Shown here: one piece after another, positions 1 to 6,664 of the stretch
Position numbering within the stretch: position 1 is the first letter of the stretch
How the letters are laid out: the number at the start of each line of letters is the position of its first letter
The notes under the pieces: generated by a model
The model's input: the letters and a program-made list of their open reading frames with translations, nothing else
Told to the model about the DNA's origin: nothing
Database searches by the model: none
Assembly: GCA_903890595.1 (NCBI GenBank)
Contig: CAITBU010000045.1
Location: 1 to 12,178, forward strand
Length of the DNA: 12,178 bases
From: an uncultured Holophagaceae bacterium
GTDB taxonomy: Bacteria; Acidobacteriota; Holophagae; Holophagales; Holophagaceae
Reading direction: 5' to 3'
Made by a program: the position numbers and the translations under genes

Positions 1-275
1 AGCGGGACTATGCCCGGAAGGTGATCCTCAAGGGCAAGGCCTCCAAGGACACCTCGGTGCGCGACATCATGAGCGACAAGCTCAGCTGCGTGACGCTGGC
101 CCAGACCGTGGAAGAGTGCATGGCCCTCATGACGGACAAGCGGGTGCGTCACCTCCCGGTGATTGCCGCCGACCAGACCCTCATCGGCATCCTGTCCATC
201 GGCGACCTGGTCAAAGAGGTCATCTCCCACCAGAAGTTCACCATCGACCAGCTCGTGAGCTACATCCAGAACTGA
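1..275 (+). CDS. CBS-domain protein, 3' end (5' truncated by the window)
   Basis: The reading frame is open from base 3, so the gene begins outside the window; about 90 C-terminal residues are visible, ending at TGA 273-275. They begin RDYARKVILKGK and contain one CBS repeat, from about TSVRDIMS to GIGDL-type residues (seen as LSIGDLVKEVI), with the typical RHLPV and LIGILSIGDL strings. The short C-terminal tail after the CBS repeat matches small stand-alone proteins of two CBS domains (about 140 residues), so the missing part is probably the first CBS repeat. CBS pairs bind adenine nucleotides and act as energy or ligand sensors. No effector domain is visible, so the target is unknown. A GTG at 21 could be read as a start but would cut into the conserved linker, so an upstream start is more likely. 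Confidence 0.88.
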   Translation, partial: RDYARKVILKGKASKDTSVRDIMSDKLSCVTLAQTVEECMALMTDKRVRHLPVIAADQTLIGILSIGDLVKEVISHQKFTIDQLVSYIQN

Positions 276-296
276 CGCCACCCGGCGGGAGTTTTT
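271..296 (+). terminator. probable intrinsic terminator of the CBS-domain gene
   Basis: A small hairpin overlaps the stop codon. CGCC (276-279) pairs with GGCG (284-287) across an ACCC loop, and ACT (271-273) pairs with AGT (290-292) beyond a 2x2 internal loop. A run of five T follows at 292-296. The core stem is short (4 bp), so strength is uncertain, but the position between two convergent genes and the immediate T-run fit a terminator. Confidence 0.45.
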
Positions 297-307
297 CTTG
301 CAGTTGA

Positions 308-1426
308 TCACTTGGAACCAGCCGAAGCCTTCCGCCAGGCGGCGATGAGCTCGCTCTCCCGCTGGGGGGTGGGGCCGTCCAGCTTGGTGCGGCCCTTCTC
401 GGCCTTCTCCTGGGTCTTGAACCAGGCGAGGGTGTCCCGCACGGTGTCGGCGGCGGGGCGGAAGCGCAGGCCCGCCTTCACGGCCCGGTCGTTGCGCCAG
501 GTGTGGAAGCCCTTGGTCTCGCCCACGAAGGGCGCCCAGATGGGGAACTCCAGGTCCTTCTGGGTGAGGAGGAAGTCCGTGGGGATCCACACCGGCTTGC
601 TGGTGGGGCTCCCCGCCTTCAGGCAGGCCTCCACCACGGAGCCCCAGGCCAGACGCTTCTCGGGGCCGCAGGCGTTGAAGACCCCCAGCGTGCCCTGCTC
701 CACCATGAGCACGAGCCAGGCTGCCAGGTCCCGCACATCGATGATCTCCAGGGGATCGCTGGGGGCACCGGGCACCGCCACCTCGCCGCCCCGGTCGAAG
801 CGGGCGGGCCAGTAGGTGAAGCGGCCTGAGGGATCGTCCGGCCCCACGATGTAGCCCGGCCGGATCACCGTGCTGCGGCCAGGCATGGCCTTCTGGGCGG
901 CCTGCTCACACAGGGCCTTGAGGGCGCCGTAGTTCTCATAGCTCTTGCCCATGTCCTCCAGGGTGGGGTCGGCCATGGTGGAGAGCGGCGCCTCCTCGGT
1001 GCCGAACTCGGGGTTGGGCTCTTTGTAGGCGCTGATGCTGGAGATGATCAGGTACTGGCGGACCCGCGGGGCCAACAGGCTCGCCGAGGCCGTCACCATG
1101 CGGGGGTAGTAGGCGCTGTTGTCGATGACGGCGTCCCAGGTGCCCTTCTCCAGGGCCTTGAGGCCCTCGCCCTTCTTGGGGTCCCGGTCCCCCAGCAGCT
1201 TCTCCACGCCGGGGAAGAGCTCGGGCCGCGTCTTGCCGCGGTTGAACATCGTCACGTGGTGGCCCCGGGCCTGGGCGATCTCGATGGTGGCGGGGCCCAG
1301 GAAGCCCGTGCCGCCGAGGATGAGGATGCGCTTGCCGGTCTTCGCAGGGGCCGCAGACAGCCCCGTGGCGGCCAGGGCGACGCCCGCAGCGGAACACTGG
1401 AGGAAGGTGCGGCGGGAGAGGGTCAT
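308..1426 (-). CDS. Tat-signal NAD-dependent epimerase/dehydratase-family protein
   Basis: A 372-residue protein of the extended short-chain dehydrogenase (NAD-dependent epimerase/dehydratase) type. Start: ATG at 1426 with GGAGG four bases upstream (ctggaggccccATG). The frame stays open to 1543, but that 39-residue extension has no ribosome site and would bury the signal. The N-terminus has a twin-arginine motif (SRRTFLQ, residues 4-10) and a hydrophobic Ala-rich stretch ending near residue 28, which predicts Tat export. The mature part opens with the Rossmann GGTGFLG (38-44). An SSISAY segment (129-134) and Y166-x3-K170 supply the expected Ser/Tyr/Lys catalytic residues, and RPGYIVGPDD (189-198) is typical of the family. 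It is intact, with no evident catalytic loss. The substrate cannot be read from sequence; nucleotide-sugar or isoflavone-reductase-like roles are both possible. It is divergent from the threonine operon and shares its upstream region. Confidence 0.85.
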   Translation of the reverse strand: MTLSRRTFLQCSAAGVALAATGLSAAPAKTGKRILILGGTGFLGPATIEIAQARGHHVTMFNRGKTRPELFPGVEKLLGDRDPKKGEGLKALEKGTWDAVIDNSAYYPRMVTASASLLAPRVRQYLIISSISAYKEPNPEFGTEEAPLSTMADPTLEDMGKSYENYGALKALCEQAAQKAMPGRSTVIRPGYIVGPDDPSGRFTYWPARFDRGGEVAVPGAPSDPLEIIDVRDLAAWLVLMVEQGTLGVFNACGPEKRLAWGSVVEACLKAGSPTSKPVWIPTDFLLTQKDLEFPIWAPFVGETKGFHTWRNDRAVKAGLRFRPAADTVRDTLAWFKTQEKAEKGRTKLDGPTPQRESELIAAWRKASAGSK

Positions 1427-1527
1427 GGGGCCTCCAGGGCGGTGCAGGCTGAACCGGGCGGCCTGCCTTGGCGTGTTCCACCATACTCCACCGGCAGACG
1501 GCTCGGCTGACCGGACCGGTCGCGGGG

Positions 1528-1556
1528 TTGACTTTCCCGACATCTCCCTGGAAAAT
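1528..1556 (+). promoter_or_regulatory. sigma70-type promoter of the threonine leader/operon
   Basis: TTGACT (1528-1533, five of six to the -35 consensus) is followed by a 17-base spacer and GAAAAT (1551-1556, four of six to the -10 consensus). A register one base later, AAAATT with an upstream TG, is an alternative. Transcription would start near 1562-1564, right at the first ATG of the leader ORF. This is the only TTGAC-type pair I see upstream of thrA in the 325-base non-coding stretch, and it is locally AT-richer than its surroundings. Predicted from sequence only. Confidence 0.6.
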
Positions 1557-1563
1557 TAGGGAC

Positions 1564-1677
1564 ATGCACCGAGCGATGGTCAAGGATTCCCGGGAGCCGC
1601 GGAACACCGCCGGCCGGGGTCTGTCCGCAATTACCACCAACGGGACCATTACGAACTCCGCACCTCGGGGCGTCTGA
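1564..1677 (+). CDS. thrL: Thr/Ile-rich leader peptide of the threonine operon
   Basis: A 37-codon ORF from ATG 1564 to TGA 1675-1677; an in-frame ATG at 1576 would give 33 codons. Its C-terminal half contains ITTNGTITN, encoded at 1630-1656: four Thr and two Ile codons within eight codons. This recalls the Thr/Ile runs of the enterobacterial thrL leader. ATT occurs twice and ACG once, in a genome that otherwise prefers ACC and ATC. The start is uncertain: the predicted transcript begins near 1562-1564, so the first ATG would be leaderless, and the second has only a poor Shine-Dalgarno. The stop codon lies four bases after the antiterminator arm (1661-1671), so a ribosome that finishes would mask that arm. 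The peptide itself probably has no function beyond sensing charged tRNA-Thr/Ile. The role is inferred from codon content and the RNA structures, not from homology. Confidence 0.62.
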   Translation: MHRAMVKDSREPRNTAGRGLSAITTNGTITNSAPRGV

Positions 1678-1710
1678 CTGAAACCACCCTTCAGAATCGG
1701 CCCCGCGGTG
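1661..1710 (+). promoter_or_regulatory. antiterminator helix of the threonine attenuator
   Basis: CACCTCGGGGC (1661-1671) can pair with GCCCCGCGGTG (1700-1710): ten of eleven positions pair, with one U-C mismatch. The right arm is the same stretch used as the 5' arm of the downstream terminator (1698-1708), so the two helices exclude each other. The left arm lies after the Thr/Ile control codons and immediately before the leader stop codon. That spacing fits classical attenuation: a ribosome stalled at the Thr codons leaves the arm free and the antiterminator forms, while a ribosome at the stop covers it. A convincing 1:2 protector helix was not found. Confidence 0.6.
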
Positions 1711-1732
1711 ATCCCGCGGGGCCGGTTCATTC
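1698..1732 (+). terminator. attenuator terminator upstream of thrA
   Basis: A perfect 11-bp GC-rich stem: cggccccgcgg (1698-1708) pairs with ccgcggggccg (1714-1724) around the five-base loop tgatc. The following gttcattcc (1725-1733) is T-enriched but broken, so it is a weaker tail than a textbook terminator. It lies between the leader stop codon (1677) and the thrA ribosome site (1742-1745). Its 5' arm overlaps the antiterminator pairing, which argues for a regulated rather than constitutive stop. Confidence 0.65.
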
Positions 1733-1751
1733 CACAGGACCGGAGTCTTCC

Positions 1752-4229
1752 ATGCAGCCCAGCCCCATCCGCGTCATGAAATTTGGCGGCACCAGCGTGG
1801 CTGGCGCCACTCGCCTCCGCGCTGCGGCCGACCTGGTGGCCACTGCCCGCCAGACCCACCGCGTCTGCGTGGTGGCCTCCGCCATGTCCGGCATCACCAA
1901 CCTGCTGCTCCACGGGGGCCTGGTGCCGGATCGGGAAGAGGCTGACCGCCTGCTGCTGGCCTACCGCGAACGCCACGCTGCCGTGGTGGTGGACCTGGCC
2001 GATGAGCTGGGTGCCGAAGCCGCCACCCTGCGCGCCGAGCTGGACGCCCTCGAGGCCCTAGGCCGCCGCCTCCTGCATGGCATGGCCCTGCTGGAAGAGG
2101 GCCCACCCTCCGTGCTGGCCCAGGTGTCCAGCCTGGGTGAGCGCGCCTCCTGCGCCATCCTCATGGCCCTGCTCAAGGCCCGGGGCCTGGCGCCCTGTTA
2201 CCTGGACCCCGTGACCCACATCCGGGTGGAGGGCGACCCCCTGCAGGCCAGGCCCCGCATGGCCGACATCGACGCCGCCTTCGCCGCGGTCAAGGCCGGC
2301 AGCGACAACCTCTGGGTGCTGCCCGGCTTCTTCGGCGGGGACGCCCAGGGCCGGATCCTCAGCCTGGGCCGGGGCGGCTCGGACCACAGCGCTGCGCTGG
2401 CGGCGGCTGCTTTTGGCGCGGACCTGCTGGAGATCTGGACCGACGTGGCGGGCCTCTACAGTGCCGACCCGGGCCTGGTGCCCGAAGCCTTCCCTCTGCC
2501 CGAAGCCAGCTTCGAGGAGGCCATGGAGCTCTCCTTCTTCGGCGCCAAGGTGCTCCACCCCAAGACCATCCCCCCGGTGCGGGAGCGGGGCATCCCCGTG
2601 CGGGTCTGCAGCAGCTTCGACCCCGCTCACCCGGGCACAGTGATCCGCGAGCAGGTGCCGCCGCCCCCCAGCGGCGTGCGCGGCCTCTCCTTCCTGCGGG
2701 ACCTGTCTGTGGTGAACCTCACGGGCCCCGGCCTGCCGGGTGTTCCCGGCACTGCCGGTCGCGTGTTCAGCGCCCTGGCCCGGAAGGGCATCTCGGTGGT
2801 GCTCATCACCCAGAGCTCCTCCGAGCTGTCCATCTGCTTCGCCGTGCGTCGCTCGGACGGCCCCGCTGCGGTGGCGGCCATCGAAGAGATCTTCCCGGCG
2901 GAGCTGTCCGCGGGCTTCATCGATCCGGTGGTCCTGCTCTCGAATCTGGCGGTGTTCAGCATCGTCGGCGACGGCATGCGCACCCGCACCGGCGTGGCCG
3001 GCACCTTCTTCGACGCCCTGGCGGAAGTGGGCTGCAACGTGGTGGCCATCGCCCAGGGCGCCAGCGAGCGCATCATCTCCGCCGTGGTGGCCGAGGCCGA
3101 CGGCGCGCGGGCCATGAACCACATCCACCGCCGCTTCTTCCAGGCCAAGGTGGTGGTGGATCTGCACCTGCTCGGTCCGGGCAATGTGGGTGGCACGCTC
3201 CTGGGGCAGATCGCCCGGCAGCATGACCAGCTGGAGGCCCAGGGCCTCGACCTGCGGGTGGTGACCATCGCCAACAGCCGGCAGATGCTCTCCCATGCCG
3301 GGGGCGTGGACCTCGCCAACTGGCGCAGCGACCTGGCCGAGGCTGGACCGACGGACCTGAACGGCCTCGTGGAGAGTGTCCGCAGCGGACCCCCGGCCCT
3401 GCCGGTGCTGGTGGACTGCACCACCAGCGGGGACCTGGCCCAGCGCTACCTGGAGCTCTTCGACGCCGGCTTCCATGTGGTCACCGCCAACAAGAAGGCC
3501 AACAGCAACACCCAGGCCTACTACCGGGAGCTGCGCCGCTGCTCGGCCCGCCGGGGCCTGCGCTTCCTCTACGAAGCCAATGTGGGCGCTGGTCTGCCCA
3601 TCATCGACACCGTGAAGAATCTGGTGCTCACCGGCGACCGCGTGCTGCGGGGCGAGGGCATCCTCTCGGGGTCCATGTCCTACATCCTGGGCCTGCTGGG
3701 GGACGGCGTGCCCCTCTCCGAGGCCGTGCGCAAGGCCAAGGACAGCGGCTTCACCGAGCCCGATCCCCGGGATGACCTGAGCGGCATGGACGTGGCCCGG
3801 AAGCTCATCATCCTGGCCCGGGAGTGCGGCATGGAGCTGGAGCTGGCGGATGTGGTGGTGGAGGGCCTCCTCCCCGCCGACTTCGACGCCACCGGCGACA
3901 TCCCCTCCTTCATGGACCGCCTGCCATCCCTGGATGAGACCTTCCGCCAGCGCCTGGCCGCCCTCAAGGCCGAGGGGAAGACCCTCCGCTACGTGGGCAG
4001 CCTGTCCGAGGCCGGCTGCCGCGTGGGCCTGCTGGCTGTGGATGCAGACCATCCCTTCGTCCCCATCAAGGGCGGCGAGAATGCCCTGGCCCTGCTGACG
4101 GAGCGCTACCAGCCCCACCCCATGGTCATCCGGGGCTACGGTGCCGGGGCCGAGGTCACTGCCGCCGGCGTGCTGGCGGACATCCTGCGCCTGGTGCCGC
4201 CCGGCGCCCGTCCGGCCCGGAGGCTCTGA
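1752..4229 (+). CDS. thrA: Bifunctional aspartokinase / homoserine dehydrogenase
   Basis: An 825-residue fusion enzyme, close to the 820 residues of E. coli ThrA. It phosphorylates aspartate and reduces aspartate semialdehyde to homoserine, the first and third steps of the threonine branch. Start: ATG 1752 with GGAG (1742-1745) six bases upstream. The kinase domain has KFGGTS (10-15) and the LSLGRGGSDHSA / TDVAGLYSADP region (203-240). Two ACT domains follow: GPGLPGVPGTAGRVF to LITQSSSE (325-358), and VGDGMRTRTGVAGTFF to IAQGASER (405-440). These are the threonine-binding elements of the E. coli enzyme, so feedback inhibition is expected. The dehydrogenase domain has LLGPGNVGG (473-481), VVTANKKA (576-583), YEANVGAGLPIIDT (607-620) and DPRDDLSGMDVARK (671-684) with D680 and K684 as likely catalytic residues. 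GGENAL and RGYGAG occur near the end. No defects are seen. It is first in thrABC, behind the attenuator, and overlaps thrB by one base. Confidence 0.97.
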   Translation: MQPSPIRVMKFGGTSVAGATRLRAAADLVATARQTHRVCVVASAMSGITNLLLHGGLVPDREEADRLLLAYRERHAAVVVDLADELGAEAATLRAELDALEALGRRLLHGMALLEEGPPSVLAQVSSLGERASCAILMALLKARGLAPCYLDPVTHIRVEGDPLQARPRMADIDAAFAAVKAGSDNLWVLPGFFGGDAQGRILSLGRGGSDHSAALAAAAFGADLLEIWTDVAGLYSADPGLVPEAFPLPEASFEEAMELSFFGAKVLHPKTIPPVRERGIPVRVCSSFDPAHPGTVIREQVPPPPSGVRGLSFLRDLSVVNLTGPGLPGVPGTAGRVFSALARKGISVVLITQSSSELSICFAVRRSDGPAAVAAIEEIFPAELSAGFIDPVVLLSNLAVFSIVGDGMRTRTGVAGTFFDALAEVGCNVVAIAQGASERIISAVVAEADGARAMNHIHRRFFQAKVVVDLHLLGPGNVGGTLLGQIARQHDQLEAQGLDLRVVTIANSRQMLSHAGGVDLANWRSDLAEAGPTDLNGLVESVRSGPPALPVLVDCTTSGDLAQRYLELFDAGFHVVTANKKANSNTQAYYRELRRCSARRGLRFLYEANVGAGLPIIDTVKNLVLTGDRVLRGEGILSGSMSYILGLLGDGVPLSEAVRKAKDSGFTEPDPRDDLSGMDVARKLIILARECGMELELADVVVEGLLPADFDATGDIPSFMDRLPSLDETFRQRLAALKAEGKTLRYVGSLSEAGCRVGLLAVDADHPFVPIKGGENALALLTERYQPHPMVIRGYGAGAEVTAAGVLADILRLVPPGARPARRL

Positions 4230-5233
4230 TGGCCACCTGCCCGCCCCTCCCCGCCGCCGGCGTGGTGGCCTATGCGCCCGCCAGCATCGGCAACGTGGCC
4301 GCGGGCTTCGACCTGCTGGGGGCGGCCCTCGCCCCCCTGGATGGCAGTCTGCTGGGCGATCTGGTGCGGATTGTTCCTGCCGCTACGGACTCCTTTCGGA
4401 TGGTGGGTGCCCACGCGGCGGCCCTCTCCGGCGATGGCCGGCCCAACCTGGTGCTGCGGGCCCGGGACCTCTTCCTGGAGACCCTCGCTGCCAAGGGCCT
4501 GACGGGGCCCCCGCTGGCCATCACCCTGGACAAGCGCCTGCCGGTCTCCAGCGGCCTGGGTTCCAGCGCCAGCTCCATCGTGGCTGCCATCGTGGGCCTC
4601 CAGGCCCTCTTCCAGGAACCCCTGGAGACCGCTGAGCTGGTGGACCTGGCGGGCCGCGCCGAGGGCAGCACCAGCGGCAGCATCCACCTGGACAACGTGG
4701 TGCCCTCCCTTCTGGGCGGGCTGCAGCTCGTGGTGCCGGGCCGGGCCGGCCGCTCCACCACCCGGCGCCTGCCCTGGCCCGGGGACCTCCTGCTGGCGGT
4801 GGTCCATCCGGATGTGTCCCTGCCCACGGCCCAGAGCCGCAAGGCCCTGCCGGAGCGGCCCCCCTGGTCCGAGACCATCGAGTTCGCCGGCAACCTGGCG
4901 GGCCTGGTCCACGCCCTCCACACCGGCGACCGGGCCCTGCTGGGCCGCTGCCTGCGCGACCCCATCGTCGAGGGCTACCGCGCCCCGCTGGTCCCCGCCT
5001 TCCGCGCGGCTCAGGCAGCCGCCATGGCCGCGGGAGCCCTGGGCTGCAGCCTGTCCGGCTCAGGCCCCTCCATCTTCGCCGTGGTGCCCAACGAGGAGAC
5101 CGCTGCGGTGGCCATCCACGGCATCCGGCAGGCCTTCGGCAGTGACGGCGTGGCCAGCCGCGCCTGGATCTGTGCCCTGGACATCGAAGGCGCCCGCATC
5201 CTGCCTTCTGAGTCGTTCAGGTTTGAAGTTTAA
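4229..5233 (+). CDS. thrB: Homoserine kinase (GHMP kinase family)
   Basis: A 334-residue GHMP kinase that phosphorylates homoserine to O-phosphohomoserine with ATP. Start: ATG 4229, overlapping the thrA stop by one base (TGATG), with GGAGG at 4219-4223 inside the thrA end; this suggests translational coupling. Family motifs are all present: APASIGNVAAGFDLLG (16-31), the ATP-binding LPVSSGLGSSASS (104-116), and CSLSGSGPSIFAV (273-285) near the C-terminus. Length is slightly above the E. coli enzyme (about 310), mainly through N-terminal residues before the first motif. Position between thrA and thrC supports homoserine kinase over other GHMP kinases. The last codons (SFRFEV) run into an AT-rich stretch that leads to the inverted repeat downstream, where base composition changes abruptly. 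Confidence 0.96.
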   Translation: MATCPPLPAAGVVAYAPASIGNVAAGFDLLGAALAPLDGSLLGDLVRIVPAATDSFRMVGAHAAALSGDGRPNLVLRARDLFLETLAAKGLTGPPLAITLDKRLPVSSGLGSSASSIVAAIVGLQALFQEPLETAELVDLAGRAEGSTSGSIHLDNVVPSLLGGLQLVVPGRAGRSTTRRLPWPGDLLLAVVHPDVSLPTAQSRKALPERPPWSETIEFAGNLAGLVHALHTGDRALLGRCLRDPIVEGYRAPLVPAFRAAQAAAMAAGALGCSLSGSGPSIFAVVPNEETAAVAIHGIRQAFGSDGVASRAWICALDIEGARILPSESFRFEV

Positions 5234-5244
5234 AAAATAAAGAT

Positions 5245-5324
5245 CACCGCCAAGGCGCCAAGACGCCAAGTAAAACAACAGAAATTCCTTCTGCAGTTCT
5301 TGGCTTCTTGGCGCCTTGGCGGTG
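5245..5324. repeat. 26-bp near-perfect inverted repeat made of 8-nt CGCCAAGN units
   Basis: Left arm 5245-5270 and right arm 5299-5324 are reverse complements at 25 of 26 positions (only 5264 against 5305 mismatches), around a 28-base loop. Each arm is caccg- or -cggtg-capped and consists of three tandem 8-mers: CGCCAAGG, CGCCAAGA, CGCCAAGT on the left, the CTTGGC versions on the right. The loop holds a second small hairpin, cagaa (5279-5283) with ttctg (5289-5293). T-rich tails follow the stem on both strands: TTTTTTCTTTT (5330-5340) on + and the complement of taaaaaataaag (5231-5242) on -. It is much AT-richer at its flanks than the genes around it. It could be a REP/MITE-like inserted element, a bidirectional terminator, or an mRNA-stabilising hairpin. 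It occupies most of the 141-base gap between thrB and thrC. Confidence 0.85.
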
Positions 5325-5374
5325 CAAAGTTTTTTCTTTTGTCGTACCCGAAAAATTTCTGATTGAGGACCCCC

Positions 5375-6661
5375 ATGAAGCTGGTCAGCACGCGCAATGC
5401 CACCCTTGAGAACACCTTCCTGGGGGCGGTCCAGGCCGGTCTCGCGCCGGACGGCGGGCTCTACGTGCCCACGACGATCCCGCGCTTCCCCGATGTGGCC
5501 AACCTGCTGACGGCGGACTTCCAGGAACGCTCCACGGAGATCCTCCACCGCTTCATTGGCGACGAGATCCCCCGGGCCGAGCTGGAGGCCCTGGTGGGCC
5601 GCACCTTCACCTTCCCGGCCCCCGTGGTGCCCGTGGCGGACCACCTCGCTGCGCTGGAGCTGTGGCATGGCCCCACCCTGGCCTTCAAGGACTTCGGCGC
5701 CCGCTTCCTGGCCCAGGTCATGGCCTACTCCGCCACGGGCACCCGCCGCACGGTGCTCACCGCCACCTCCGGCGACACCGGTGCCGCCGTGGCCCAGGCC
5801 TTCTGGGGCCTGCCCGGCGTGCAGGTGGTGGTGATGTATCCCAAGGGCCGGGTCTCACCCCTGCAGGAGCGCCAGTTTGCGACCTGTGGTGGCAACGTGC
5901 TGGCGCTTGCGGTGGAAGGTGCCTTCGACGACTGTCAGCGGCTGGTGAAGGCCGCCTTCGAGGATCCGGAGCTGGTGTCGGGCCTGGGCCTCACCTCCGC
6001 CAACAGCATCAACATCGCCCGCCTGCTGGCCCAGACGCTGTACTACTGGGAAGCGGCGGCGCAGCTGCAAGGCGCGGGCCCCCTGGTGGTCTCCGTGCCC
6101 AGCGGCAACTTCGGCAACCTCTATGCGGGGCTGCTGGCCCAGCGCTGCGGCGCCCCCGTGGCGCAGCTGGTGGTGGCCACCAACGCCAACCGGGTGGTGC
6201 CTGAGTACCTGGACTGCGGCACCTACACGCCGCGGCCCTCCGTGGCCACGGTGTCCAACGCCATGGATGTGGGCGCCCCCAGCAACTGGGAGCGCATCCA
6301 CGCCCTCTTCGGCGGCGACCACGACGCCATGGCCTCGGCCCTGCGCTGGGGCAGCCGCACGGATGCCGAGACCGTCCGCACCTTGGCGGAGCTGTACGCC
6401 CTGGGCTACCAGGCCGACCCCCACGGGGCCGTGGCCTGTGCGGTCCTCCAAAGCTGCCTGAAGCCGGGCGAGCAGGGCCTCTTCCTGGCCACCGCCCACC
6501 CCGCCAAGTTTGGCGAGGTGCTGGAGCGCGACCTGGGCATCCAGGTGCCCCTGCCCGAAGCCCTGCTGGCCGTCCAGAACCGCCCCGTCCTTGCCGAGCC
6601 CCTCAGCGCCGACATGGCCGCCCTCAAAGCCAAGCTGCTGGCGTGGAGCCCGCAGGGCTGA
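5375..6661 (+). CDS. thrC: Threonine synthase (PLP-dependent)
   Basis: A 428-residue fold-type II PLP enzyme that converts O-phosphohomoserine to threonine, matching the 428 residues of E. coli ThrC. Start: ATG 5375 with GAGG at 5365-5368, six bases upstream. A TTG at 5363 is in frame but sits on the ribosome site and adds only four residues. Visible motifs: STRN (5-8), substrate-side GLAPDGGLYVP (22-32), HGPTLAFKDFGARF (98-111) with K105 as the Schiff-base lysine, TSGDTGAAVA (131-140), the phosphate-binding SGNFGN (243-248), and TAHPAKF (373-379). No catalytic residue is missing. It is the last gene of the threonine cluster but is separated from thrB by 141 bases with a strong hairpin, so its expression may be uncoupled from thrAB. 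I see no clear separate promoter. Confidence 0.96.
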   Translation: MKLVSTRNATLENTFLGAVQAGLAPDGGLYVPTTIPRFPDVANLLTADFQERSTEILHRFIGDEIPRAELEALVGRTFTFPAPVVPVADHLAALELWHGPTLAFKDFGARFLAQVMAYSATGTRRTVLTATSGDTGAAVAQAFWGLPGVQVVVMYPKGRVSPLQERQFATCGGNVLALAVEGAFDDCQRLVKAAFEDPELVSGLGLTSANSINIARLLAQTLYYWEAAAQLQGAGPLVVSVPSGNFGNLYAGLLAQRCGAPVAQLVVATNANRVVPEYLDCGTYTPRPSVATVSNAMDVGAPSNWERIHALFGGDHDAMASALRWGSRTDAETVRTLAELYALGYQADPHGAVACAVLQSCLKPGEQGLFLATAHPAKFGEVLERDLGIQVPLPEALLAVQNRPVLAEPLSADMAALKAKLLAWSPQG

Positions 6662-6664
6662 GCC

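Noticed and set aside
1427..1543. 39-residue N-terminal extension of the epimerase gene
   Set aside because: The ATG at 1426 has GGAGG at good spacing and starts a clean Tat signal; the extension has no ribosome site and would place the signal internally.
1588..1670. Possible 1:2 protector helix (1588-1594 with 1664-1670) in the attenuator
   Set aside because: Seven pairs include two G-U and the loop is about 70 bases; the left arm is too far upstream of the control codons to be decisive.
936..1976. 346-codon minus-strand frame spanning the epimerase N-terminus, the intergenic region and the start of thrA
   Set aside because: It crosses two well-supported genes and the attenuator, and its translation is low-complexity Pro/Gly/Arg/His.
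2058..4118. 686-codon open frame on the minus strand opposite thrA
   Set aside because: Its frame mirrors the codon structure of thrA in high-GC DNA; the translation is Gly/His/Gln/Ala-rich with no recognisable domain, and thrA is unmistakable.
5363..5374. TTG start for thrC four codons upstream
   Set aside because: It overlaps the GAGG that serves the ATG at 5375, and family members begin at MKLVSTRN.
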